Positions 31,037 to 42,459 of a DNA stretch of 64,000 nt are shown here, in pieces. The stretch is taken from assembly GCF_002865645.1 (NCBI RefSeq), contig NW_020194555.1, positions 1,762,288-1,826,287 on the forward strand, given 5' to 3'. The notes below the pieces were generated by a model that ran no database searches, had not been told where the DNA came from, and was given only the letters and a program-made list of their open reading frames with translations. The position numbers and the translations under genes are program-made. Position 1 is the stretch's first letter, and each line of letters opens with the position of its first letter. The DNA comes from Hyaloscypha bicolor E. Lineage: Eukaryota > Ascomycota > Leotiomycetes > Helotiales > Hyaloscyphaceae.

Positions 31037-32876
31037 TCACCTACCTAGGCTTGTCAGATTCAAAGACCATATAGTCAGTGCTTGGAAAAAGTGGTTTACT
31101 TTCCCTTTGCCGTTCGGACTTCTTTTCTGGCATGTGTCAGACTCGGTCTCCTTCTGCAGAGCAAGACCATTCCTCCTGACTCGGCCGCTCCTCGGCCGCT
31201 CCTCGGTTCCCTTGCCAGCCGGAGACCTAATTGTTGTCAACATGCAGACATATTGATCACGAACGTCTGCATTCGGATCCGAGCCACGAATTGGCGGCAT
31301 CTGTGAGTATTGTTAGTCGGATGATTGGGTAAGTCCATTGCCCCAGAGATCTTGGGACATTCAACCAAGCAAGGAGTTTGAGGAACGACTTACGAGTTCA
31401 CCTCGTTCAAGGTGGCCATCAAGAAGGGTCCTTGCGCTTCTCTCTCAAGACTACAAGCGCCGTAGCATAATATTGTCGAATTTGGCTATCGTTCCAATTC
31501 TGATGGTGCGCTTCTCTAAGATATTGGCCGGCAAGCTCGGCATTGTGCCTGCGGAGGTGGAACAGTCCACGCCTGCTGTAATAAGCTGCATCCTTCTGCG
31601 ATTGCTCCGTCTCTGAGCAGCTACAAGAAGAGGCAAGTTCCACTTCAAGGTCTTTTATCGCTTGCCCATTTCTCGATTAATTATTCTCTGGTCTTTTTTT
31701 CGAGGTTCTGGTGGAGTCTGATATAATCATGGCCTTCGCTGAAAATGAGGACATGTTCAGTTGGAACTTTGTGATTCAGGAATACTCTCTGGTCCGTAAA
31801 AATCAGCCAGTGCTTTGCGTTTGGTGGTATTTTGGGGGCAACGCTTATTGTCCACTTCCTTACGATCCCCTTCTGCGAGCGCACTCTGGAGCTCCTCAGG
31901 AAGTCGTCGATCTCCTTGACTCCTGATAAAGCGCTCTCCTCTCCTCAGTTGCATGATCCAGCCCATCCAAGGCATTAATAGCCACATCATGGATCTTATT
32001 GTCCTGCCAAGTTTCTGATTGCCGTGGCCATGTAGAGACACATGCTTCTGAATCTCGTCCCTCAAGTCGGTGGGCAGGTTGGACCAGCGGTAACGATTCA
32101 GACGGAATGCATCTGCAAAGAACAATCCAAGGTGCGGCCCAAAGCTGGTGAGTATATCGGCCGTGTGGTTAAACTTCGCGGCATGTTGCTGAGCGAGCCT
32201 GCTGAGTTGAGCGATTTCTCCATAGATAACGGCACCTGGGCTTAGAGGTCCAGCCTGGTTCTTTTGGTTTGTCCACTGCCCCATGTAGGAGAGGACCTCG
32301 CGGCCTCGTATGTTGTAGTATTAGTGCGTTTTTGCAAGTTTCTTGATTTGGGGAAGACCATATCTAAAATTTGGTTATCAACAGAGAATTCGACTACCTC
32401 AAGAGAGGTGATGACAAGGCTATGTCGGATCCTTCTAGTGGGCATCCGCCCTTCACTGTTATCTTGGTCGCAACGGCAAAATAGTTGTGATTTGGGCCAA
32501 AAACCCCAAATTGAAAAGACACCGCCATCACATATCGAATGACCCCTCTCATTGAGGCTATGGAGCAGGTCTGGAAATTAAGACCAATGCTCGTGCCAGT
32601 GCCGAACAATGGCGAGTTTGTGCAAGCTGCAGTCCCGGGCATGGCGTGATTAATGGAGGTCCTTTCGATGCTTGTGTCAGATGACCAATTCAATTGCAAA
32701 GTGTGACGCCTGGCTGTGGTTCTGGGACTGGCGGGGGTTGAGTGAGTCTTGCAGCAATTTCTTAGATGATTACGTTGCAATCGCCTCATTTCACACGTTG
32801 GCAGAATATCGCAATCCACATCGCGATATTGGCCTGAAGTCATGTACGAACGTGGTAAAAGAAGGCTAAACCCCAC
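31037..32876 (-). pseudogene. frame-broken gene relic with a TPR-like C-terminus
   Basis: Successive minus-strand segments of clear protein character change frame several times. Segment 1 (from 32876) ends GSDIALSSPLLR then a stop; one base away the next frame reads EVVEFSVDNQILDMVFPKS. That stops near 32244 while the neighbouring frame reads GQWTNQKNQAGPLSPGAV and LFFADAFRLNRYRWSNLPTD. Near 32,000 another shift would give KIHDVAINALDGLDHATEER. Further on, 31643-31419 reads AAYYSRRGLFHLRRHNAELA and GQYLREAHHQNWNDSQIRQY, TPR-like. A good donor and acceptor (GTAAGT at 31393; CACAG before 31300) suggest a former intron. At least three breaks without splice signals argue for a decayed gene. The family is not recognised. 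An alternative is a mis-assembled or heavily spliced gene. Confidence 0.45.
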
Positions 32877-34261
32877 GCGTCTTCAGAAAGTTTGGCTTAA
32901 CTTTATGAACTGCGTAAGGTTACTTCACCTTGAACATCCTACTTCGTTGTTCATCATTTCCCCTCTCTTCGGGTGACTCTGGCATTGACATCCTTTCTTG
33001 TCCGACGTTTTCGAAGTTTGAAGCCCACTTTCGAGGTAGTAGATTCTCTAGCGCATCTCCTCGGGCTCTTATCCACCGGCAATGGATGTTTCTTCTGGTA
33101 ACTGTATATCCGATGACAGAGAACGTCGGCTAATGGCTGTGTAGACTGGGTTCCTTGCTCGGAATTGGGATGAATTCGATTACTTCTCTGTCAGTCAGGT
33201 GATGCCAATAAAAGCATTTTGGAATGTCGGAAGCGGCTATTGTCTTGGTTCTAACAGTCCCACGCATTCCTCGTTTTATCGGTGCAATGGTATTCAGGCC
33301 GGCAGCAGATCTGTGGCGCAGGAAATGGCCATTTATCGTTATTTGTGGCCACCAGGCTTTGACGTCAGTAGCCCTGAGATGGCACACGGGAAGGTGGTGA
33401 GAGTAGAGAGAGAACTGTAACGTAGGTAGGAATTCCAATGAACTACAAGCCAAGCTCCTTCGCGTATCAAAGTGGTTAGAGGGAAGGCTCACAGTGTATT
33501 ACGGAGGCAGGCGGCATATAAAAATCGTCCATCGGCTAAAAAGCGAGGAATGCCAAAATTGCTACGTTTGGAAAATCACACCAAATCTCAATGCAACGTC
33601 TAAACCTCTTTAAAATAGCTTTGTGAGATAGAAAAGAAGCAGGTTTAACTTTTATGGAATTTCTTAATGTCGGTTCACCAGTAATGCGTAGCACCGTCAC
33701 GTAATATGCGTGGAATGCAGGTGCGTTAAAGTTAGTGAAGTGGTTGATATTCAGAAGTAAGGATCGCAATATCGTGGTGTTGATATGCGATCCCTAAATC
33801 TGCTAAGCCTAATGGGGACTTGTCTACCAGTTGAGTCACGCATGTGACGCGAGGTCACATGACCCAGGAAATTCGCAGTGCAGCTATTCCGACACTTAAT
33901 AATTAAATATGATTCGGAATTACGAGAATTCCAATATTGCGAGAGTTAAGATGGTTCCCGCCCTCGCTTAGAGAACTGGACGATTTTTAATGCAGCCCGC
34001 CTTCGTATTTGGTAAATGTCTCTTTTACATTGGGTCACCCCCTTCTGTCTCCTCTTACTGTCTCCATGAAATGCTGAAAACATCGCATAACTTTCTAGCA
34101 AGATGCTCGCCAATTTCATTTTATCCCAGCCCAATGGTGCTCGACCTCTGACCTCGCCAATGGGATTAAGTCAATACATAGCAAGCACTACATTCTTGAA
34201 TTCTGTATCTGTAAATATGACCTCAAAGAAAATATACAGCAAGATTTGTTGCCATCACCAA
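32877..34261. other. gene-free region
   Basis: Nothing I can name. Open frames are short and on both strands. The right half (33,500-34,250) is AT-rich. Confidence 0.45.
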
Positions 34262-35385
34262 TCAATTCTGGGGCCCACGTATCAGGTTCTTGATGCCATC
34301 CCCTTTCCTCGTCCTCTCCCATGCGTCCGTGGTGTGCTCGAAGTCCACAAATGAGGAAATGAGCTCCTTTACAGAAACTCTCTTTGATTCGAGAAGATGC
34401 AGCGCCAATTCGTAGTCTCCTGCGCTGTAGCGAAAACATCCCTTCATGGTTATTTCTTTCTCTGATAACGTGGTGATCGGAAATTGAATGCCTGGATTCC
34501 CAAGGCCAGCCTGAATGAATGTTCCACCTTTCTTGAGAACGTGTATTCCCGTAGAGATACAGACTTCTACTCCTGTGGCTTCCAGAACTGCGTCAGCTCC
34601 TCCGTCTAAATTGTGGGCTTCTTTGATCTTGCCCGCGATAGTCTCAGACGAGTCGTTGTCAGGCTGAAATGTACCAGTGGCGGCAAACTTTCGAGCAAAC
34701 TCTAGTCGACTAGCGTTGACATCGACAGAGATAATCTGTTGTGCTCCCAATGCTTTTGACACTGCAGCACAAAGGAGACCAATAGTTCCCGAACCAAAGA
34801 TTATCACGTCTTGTCCGAGTCTGATATCTGCCAGCCGGCAAACATGCATTGCAACTGCCAAAGGCTCCACCAAAACACCCTCCTCTAAACTGACAAAACT
34901 CGGTAACTTATAGCAAAAGTCCTCTGCCTATTATTTCAAGTTAGCAGTTGTTCAAATATAGTCGGGGCATGGCTTGCTATCTTAAAATACTTCGCGAGTG
35001 TCCCATGGGAAAAGGGAGGAGAGGCCGCAAACACCATCTTGGGACAGAGATTGTATTGACCCGCTTTGCAAGGCAAGCATCTCCGACACGGCACACCGGG
35101 TTCGATGGCTACCTTGTCCCCAACATTGAGAGACGACACTGCAGAGCCGATTTCGTGGATAGTTCCTGATGCCTCGTGGCCCATGATCAGAGGACGGGAT
35201 GCATCAACCTTGGCGCTTATTCCTCCTTTCGTCCAGAAAGATATATCACTCCCGCACACTCCAACATAAGCGATTCGGATGATAACATCGTGCTCTTCCG
35301 TGATACTGGGGTAGGGACTTTCTCCTACCCAAGCGTTTCCCGGTCCTGAAAGGAAAAGCGAAGGATTCTTTTCCACGGATACCAT
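34262..35385 (-). CDS. zinc-dependent polyol dehydrogenase (xylitol/sorbitol dehydrogenase type)
   Basis: Medium-chain dehydrogenase/reductase. Exons 35385-34978 and 34927-34262 (357 residues). Catalytic zinc ligands: Cys44 (VGVCGSD), His70 and Glu71 (MGHEASG). The structural zinc cluster is Cys100, Cys103, Cys106, Cys114 (CRRCLPCKAGQYNLCP). NAD-binding fold: FGSGTIGLLCAAVSKALGA with an acidic residue after IISVDV, favouring NAD. LEEGVLVEPLAVAMHVCR is typical of the polyol branch. The intron starts with GC (AAG ATA | GCAAGC) and ends AATAG; it joins LAKYFKI to AEDFCYKLPSFVSLEEG at the place expected for the family. No GT donor keeps that alignment. It could act on xylitol, sorbitol or L-arabitol; the substrate is not decided by sequence alone. 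Confidence 0.92.
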
Positions 35386-35533
35386 TTTGTGTGTTGAAAG
35401 GTTGTATAAATGAGTATTTGAAGAGAGTTCAGTTGTGAGTCTTGTTGCAATGTGGGATAACCCGAAGGCACTCACTCTTTTATACGTAAACAGAAAACAT
35501 AACGCAGTCAACTAGCTCATCGACGCTTGTAAG

Positions 35534-35918
35534 AAGGCGTAATCGCTCGGTGGTTCTCACCTCCAACTCGCTTAGCACGCCTTGTAGGTGAGGGATAGCA
35601 ATACGCAATGAACAGCGATACGCAAATCGCACCAAAATTTGTATGGGCAAATCGGGCAGATTTGCATTATAACAACGCCTTAATTTTTTAGTCTTAAAAA
35701 TTTACTAAGCTAAAGGGTCTACTTCTTAGGATTAATTCCCAATACTTAGACACTATTTTAATACGTTGCGTTGTAAGAATTCAAAGGGAGAAAAAGAGAG
35801 ATTTTTGGTGGGATACCACCAAAATCTCAGACCCGCGTATCGCTGTTCGTTGCCTTCACCTACAAGGCGTGCTAAGCGAGTTGGAGGTGAGAACCACCGA
35901 ACGATTAGCTTACGCCTT
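35534..35918. mobile_element. MITE-like element with long inverted arms
   Basis: About 385 bp. The left arm (from AAGGCGTAATCGCTCGG) and the right arm (ending CCGAACGATTAGC...CGCCTT) are inverted copies of about 90 bp, sharing GGTGGTTCTCACCTCC, AACTCGCTTAGCACGCC, TTGTAGGTGA and GCGTATCGCTGTTC with small indels. The centre is AT-rich with no reading frame. A further copy of the terminal word AAGGCGTAAGCT lies at 35997. I see no clean target duplication. Confidence 0.75.
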
Positions 35919-36921
35919 GAATTTCACTTGCTATCAATCACCCAGGAATGATGGAACAACGAAAGGCCTGTTTCAAGACAACGAGTTGCTATGCGCAAGG
36001 CGTAAGCTGAGCCTTGATCAATCCGTTCGTTCAATGCACATATTCCCTGGAGATCGGTAAACCAACAAGGAGCGAACAAAGGGGGTCGCTTAACTCAACC
36101 GAAGGAATGTGATTGGCTACGCCTTTGAACCCCTGCTTTCACTATAAGTCAATGCAGATCCCCACGTACTGGCACCTTTTGCGTGGCAAAATGTGGAATG
36201 CACCGTGCCTATTCCATTCAATGTTGACCTGGGCAATCCGGGAGATCTGGGGTTTACTGAGTTATCAAAGCACGTCCTTCGATCCAAAGATGCGTACTGT
36301 TTACCTCACGCCTCTGCGGGGACCAGCGGAGGGCTTATCGACAATTGCCTCGTTCGCGAGTCACAGATTTCTGCCGATTTTAGACATGTGATAATTTTCG
36401 TATGGAATTTTTGGCTTCTTTTTCGAGGAAATTGTCGGTAGGGGGAAGTTTTTGCTGAAATTTCATTAATGGTCGTCTTATTCAGATAAATAGATGGGTT
36501 AAAAGTGGTAGTGCTTCTGTTCATTGCCTTGAATGTTCAAATGTCGTGTAAAGTTTACGAATTCGCATTTTGACGTACTCGCATTCTTTGCTGTATCTTC
36601 ATTGTCTAAGGTAATGTAGGATATCCCGAGGCAAGACGTTGAGTTGTGGTGTTGACATAGGCAGCTGATAATTCATGTTGCGGCGGCCGCATCGATTGCT
36701 TAAAAGACAAAGGTCTTGAAATTTCCGACCCCTTGTAGCACAACTCATGGTTAATATTTGAATGAACGTATAGTGTCGAAGCACCCATTATGCAGATATG
36801 ATGTAGTGTATCCAAATGCCCACCAAAACACACGCAAAACACCCACCTTTCGCGCCGTTTCGCCAATTCCGTCCCGTCATCACATATCACAAACAGCATT
36901 TTTATACACCCCCCTCCAATT
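35919..36921. other. gene-free region downstream of csmB
   Basis: About 1 kb holding a stray copy of the MITE end (35997) and the 3' flank of csmB. Open frames are short and without protein character. Confidence 0.45.
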
Positions 36922-39900
36922 TTACATGTTAGCCAATTCGGTATCAATCGTCCTGTCCAAAAATGTTCTCCTCTCGCCCACTAACTCCGTTTGTAGCCTT
37001 TGCTCCACTAATGCTCTGACTTGCTTCTTTGTAATCTAAAACCGAGAACATCAGTACTGCATATATAGAGCAGAAATTGGAGCTTGGACAGTGTTTGAGA
37101 CTTACGTTATCTAGATCAACCTCTCTTAAGCAATTCTGGATAGCTTCCACGATCATCATATCATCAGGTCCGCTATTGCCTCTTTGAAAATCAAAAGTTG
37201 AGACAGGTCGCATTACTGCCTCGGTGCCAATCGGCGTGCGTGCGCCTCCCGTGAAGCCAATATTACGAGGCTGGTGAAGCGGGGAAGGCGAACCACTAAT
37301 GAGATCGGTTGATGATGGCATCATAACCATACTCGGGCGGTGGGACGACGTCTGAGGGTAATCCTGATATGGTGAACCGGAGCGGTCTTGTAATCCTCCG
37401 CCGAGTGACATTACTGACTGATGACGACCGGTTGGATGATCAGCATATGGGGTTGAGTAAATGGATTGTCGAGGTCCACCAAACGCAGGCGACTGAGGTG
37501 GCATATAAGGTCCTCCTCGTTGGGGAAAACCGGTTAGGATTGTAGAAGCTGGCTTGACCGAGGAGTACATTGACTTCATGTCGTCTAATTCATAGGTGTC
37601 CTCGTAGCCATCGTAGGCTTTCTCCACATGAACACCACGGCGGCCAGGAAGATTGTTGGATAATGCATAATCGCCCCATCGTTGTAGTGGAATACTTCTT
37701 GGATCGAAACCCTCGTCGTCGACTGCGACTACCTGTTTGCTGCCCTTCTCACCAATGACAATACGGGTGTTGCCCCACGTGAAATTGTCTTGGTTCCAGA
37801 AAGAGTACACAGGAAGAACAAACGCGTAGATAGGAAATGCGAGGATATAAATTATCATCCACCCGATGTGTTGCCATTGTCGTTTAAGGATGAAGATGAG
37901 TGCCTGAAGACCATATACCGCGGCTATCATGACGATGGAGATCAATGGGAATTGGCCGGAATGGGTAGCTACTTTGTAGATGAGGTATCCAAGATAGGCG
38001 CAGGTAGCTGGTAAAATGATCGTCCCGAACAGATCGATAAAGACGATGAATCTCATGCTGAAGCAACAGAATCCACACATTTCTTTGAGCCAAACCAATT
38101 CCGCTAGATTATGGATGGTAGAATTGATCCATCTTCGCCGCTGAGAAAGAAGAACGCTCCAAGTTTCGGGAGCTGCGGTACTGGCGTATGCATCAGGAAT
38201 GAATTTGTACGACATATAAGGGAAGTGTTTGGTCATCAAAGTTGTGAGGTATCGATCTTCACCCAGTGACAGCAGATTCTTCTTGTGTAACGTGTCGACG
38301 TTGCAATCGCTATACTCGTGAATCACTGCATCCGAGATGATCAACGGCTTGCCCTTGTCAGCGGTTCTGAGGCGGTACATGGAGAAACTGAGATATATTA
38401 GCACTGTTTGCGGAATGCGCAGGAGCTTAACTTACCAACCAGGCAGACAGGTAACACTTCCAAAAAGTGACTCGAAGGCCTTCGCCAAATGATGGGAGAT
38501 GAAATATTCGTAGACTTGGATCATAGTCCACCACGACCGTTCTTCATTCTCAAGACTGGTTTCACCGCAAATTCCGGCGATTTTAGCATTGTTCGCACAA
38601 GCGGCCACGAGCCTGTTCAATGAATCTTCCCTGACACTTGTATCGGCGTCCACCATGAGGAGGTACTCGTAAAGCTCGGGGTCCACGCCAATAATGTTAT
38701 TGATCTGGTGGAACATTTCTAACTCAAGCGGGTTCATTGGTGATCGGTGGTGAACACGGTTCAGGAAGCTCATAAGCAATATCTGAGAGTCTCTCTTTCC
38801 GCGATTGCCCGGTTTGGTCTTCGACTGCTCAGACTCCTTGCCAACCTTCACAACCACAATGTACGGGACAACATTTCCCTCGTATTCGTAAAGACCGGAA
38901 TAGACTTTGCCATAATTAAGCTGCTCATTACTTTCTCCCACCGATTTGAACGGGAGTGCTGGAGGATCGATTTTCGGATCGACTCCTAGGATATCCAGGA
39001 CAATCTTTGGTGTAGGCCTATCATTGCCGCCACCCACAATCATACCATCGCAAATCACGCAGATCAGCTTCCTTTTATTGTCGTATTGAAGCGCCGTCAA
39101 GGAATCAAGAGCCTTCCGCAATGAATCTTCGCCCTCGGTGTAGGCAGGAACCTGGCATATGACGAATTTATCTTGCGGCGACGGGCGACGTTTTGATCCA
39201 AATTGGAGAGCTGCCAAGAATTTGACCAAGATGACCGCACACAGGATGATCGTAAATGCCAGTAGAATGTAGTTGTTGATTTGGCATTGGACCGATTGAC
39301 GAAAGTCAGGAATACCAACATAAAAGGCATTGTTGAAGCAGTTGACGGTATTCTCAAGAACGCCTTGCTGAGACGAATTTGAGTTGGCGTAGTTCGTCTC
39401 CCATAGGCTGGTAATGTCCAGGCCGGGGTTCTCCTTAATCATGGCAGACACTGTGGTATCGATAAACTCATAAGAAGCCACGTTGGCGTAGGTTTTCAGC
39501 GTATAGAAGTAATCTGTCAGATCATAGATCTTGCCATTTAGGATGAACCAATAATGGTTCTCGTTCTGTCCCTGGCTGTTGACGGTGCTTTTCTTCGTAA
39601 CCAAATCACCATGGTAGTACTCTTCTATTTTGGGGAGGAAGATGGTCCCGTACCAGTCGATCCTGTGCAATGCACTGGCTGTGTATGGCGAGAGCGGGCC
39701 CGAAGTGTGAATACCCTCGGGGATAGTCACGGTAGTGTTTGCCAGGAGGGTGAGGCTCGTGTCCGTGACAAGACCTGGACAAGAAACTGTAAGAGGCGGA
39801 ACGAAGTACTCGTCGAGATTCATGCCAGCAAACTGCTGCATATTATCCGAGGAGGTCTCGATGTCGGTGTCACTGTGTTGGAGTTTCCAGAATTTCGAAA

Positions 39901-42459
39901 TGTCGTAAACTTTTCCATGAATGCTCACCCAAAAGTCGCTGGATCCTTGATGTGTACTGACCTCTGTCTGGTCCCAGGCTTTGTCGAAGTTCGGACAGAG
40001 CAGTCGACCGAACTCGATGATCCAGAAAACAACAATACCGTTCATGAGTAGGATCATCCAGACGAGTACGAGCTTCTCCCTCCATGCCATGCGGACATCT
40101 GGGCGCTTCATGCGGCCGATGTATCGCAAGAGGAATGAGGGAATCCAGAAAGTAAGCATCCACACAATAGCAACCCAGACACGGCGGCCTCTCGACATTT
40201 GCGAAGTAGTGATGCTCTTCGGCTCCGCAATTTCCGGATCCATGTTATCGACAAACTCACCCATTTCGTTGTTGTAGTATACTTGGTTCTTCACGTCGTC
40301 GCCCTTGAGGCCGAGACCATAGTCACCGTTACTGACGTTCCTGGTCGTTGGAGCTATTGAGCGGGCACCAAGTGCGCTGCGAGGCATGGTAGCCGGGCCT
40401 TGGGCTTGAACAAGCTGGTCTCTGCTTCCATGAGGCGTCAGATCGTTCATGGGAGCGAAGAAGCCGCTCGCGTTCGGCGGATTTGCAGAATAGCCGGTCT
40501 CGACGGGTTCGCCGCCAAACAAACCACCGAGCGCGGCAAAGCCCTGATTGTCGGATGGCTTTAAATCGAGCATGCCCTCAGCTTCCCACCAAGCACTTTC
40601 TCGCATCCAGATTCGTTCCGTGCCGACAACGACTTCACCGTTGCTCCAACCACGCTCCATGATCCAACTCTCAATCCCGTCTCTGCCATCTTTGCAACCC
40701 AGTGGAGCATATCGGTGGCAGAATTCCTCGTGGTCGAAATCAGCAGTGAAGTCGAGATTTCTGTTCCTTCGGTTTGCCCATTCAGGAAGACGCCACGCTC
40801 GGAGTTGTCGCGACACGGTCCCAGCAGACCAAGCGGAGGTCATTGAAGGGAGAGCTGCGAGACTTGCAGGCGACTGGTCTGTTGGGTGGAGGGAAAGATG
40901 ATACCACACACGACTGCTTCCGAGAACGGCCGGGAGATCAATGCGGCCTTCTCGACCTAGAGCTACTCCTTGGCCTTGAACGGGGAAGAGAATCTTCTTC
41001 AAAAACCCATCTTCTTCTCCTTCTCGGCCGACCTTCTCCGTCACAGCTTCGCGTCGGTCACGCTCATGTTCCCGTTCTCGCCCAGAAGGGCCGGTCATAA
41101 TACCAAGATCAGGGGCAACCTCAGCCACCGCATTCTGCATCTCGCGTAACACTGAGGAACCGGCCGTCACCACATCAACACCGTCCTCCTTCATCTCGGA
41201 GTTGATACCTTGCGTGTCGTCAAACACTCCTCGCATCGCCACTGCCTTGCCGAGGGTGGGACTAGGAATTTCCAATACGGTGATGCAAACTGTGTCACCG
41301 TTGTCTTCTTCTGTGTTGGGCGTCCGGGCTCCGGGTCCACCGTCGCTCGAAGAGTCACCGTCTTTGATCCGAGCCATTTCGCTGGCGATGGCTTCATTGG
41401 CCTTCAAGATAACCCAATCGACAAGAGCTTCGTACAAGCCACCGATCAGGGTCTCCCTTTCAGCAGTTGTGCATTTATTCGCCAAAATTTCTGGCTCGAG
41501 GCCCAATAAACCCCCGACATCTTCGCAGACATCTTCTAAAGCCTCTTCATCCAGGTTGAAGCTCAGAGTGTCACCGAGTTTCAACAGCCCTGCTAAAATC
41601 GAGATCAGATTCCTGTGAGCCGCACCTTTGATTCCAATTGCCTTCAAGGAGGCACGGAAATCGTCTGCCGATGCTGCGTCGTCTGCGGTTGGGAGATACG
41701 ACGGAGGATCGTATGTGCCTGGCCTCGCCAAGAGGGCATAGTTGGAAGCATGTTTCAGACCAAGAAATTCGCGTTCGGCAGGTGTCGAAGCAGATGTAAG
41801 GAGATAATAGAAGACGTCAAAGGCTCGATATCCGGCCTCGGTTGGGATGTTAAGCAGACCTTTCGATGTATCAATTCCCCCTTCCGACAATGCCAAACGT
41901 GCTGCAGTCAAATTTCCCGCAAGCGTCAGTGTTAGTATTACCCCGAGTGCAGATTGTCGAGGAGCAGAGTGGTTTTGTGGTGATACAGAACAGATGAAAG
42001 GTCGGAGTGCGTTGAGAGCGGTATATAAGGAGGAGGGAATGGATAGCGGGAGAGTTCCTAGAAACGGAGCCAGCACTGAAGGGGTAGATTCGTGGAGAGA
42101 GCTATGGCAGCGTAAGTAAGATTTCCCAAGTTTGGGAAAGGTAGCAACCCATACCCCAAAACTATGCATCCATCCTCGGCGCGCCGTCTTGCATGCTCCC
42201 AGGCTCGAGATGACAAAGCGCCATCGACCGTTCCACCGATCCTTCCTTCATGATCAGGTTGTGAGGCAGTTAGCCAGGTATTTACCGCTAAGCTCGTGCT
42301 GGCGTCAAGCTGGTATGGTTGACTGGATGCATAAATTGTGTGTATTGCGTTCAAAAGGGTAGTTGTCGATACTTGTGATTGGGCGGAATTGAGGTTTCGA
42401 GGTAAACCAGGTCCCGAGGAAGTAGTCGAGTACATCGACATTCGATTGTTGCTCGCCAT
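36922..42459 (-). CDS. csmB: class VI chitin synthase with myosin-motor-like domain
   Basis: Polymerises UDP-GlcNAc into chitin at the plasma membrane. Exons 42459-42155, 42101-38436, 38387-37106, 37035-36922 (1788 residues). The N-terminal 600 or so residues are myosin-motor-like ([34 protein letters not shown]), but I find no P-loop, unlike the class V neighbour. Then come two membrane helices ([20 protein letters not shown]), a cytochrome-b5-like region ([19 protein letters not shown]), another helix and the catalytic domain: [42 protein letters not shown] and QRRRW at about residue 1406. A cluster of C-terminal helices and WGNTR follow. The last exon gives a DEK-C domain ([20 protein letters not shown]) ending TELANM. 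Called class VI or VII depending on nomenclature. Head-to-head with csmA. Confidence 0.96.

Noticed and set aside
33130..33492. A 120-codon minus-strand frame
   Set aside because: No splice partners, no recognisable motif and composition like the surrounding non-coding DNA.
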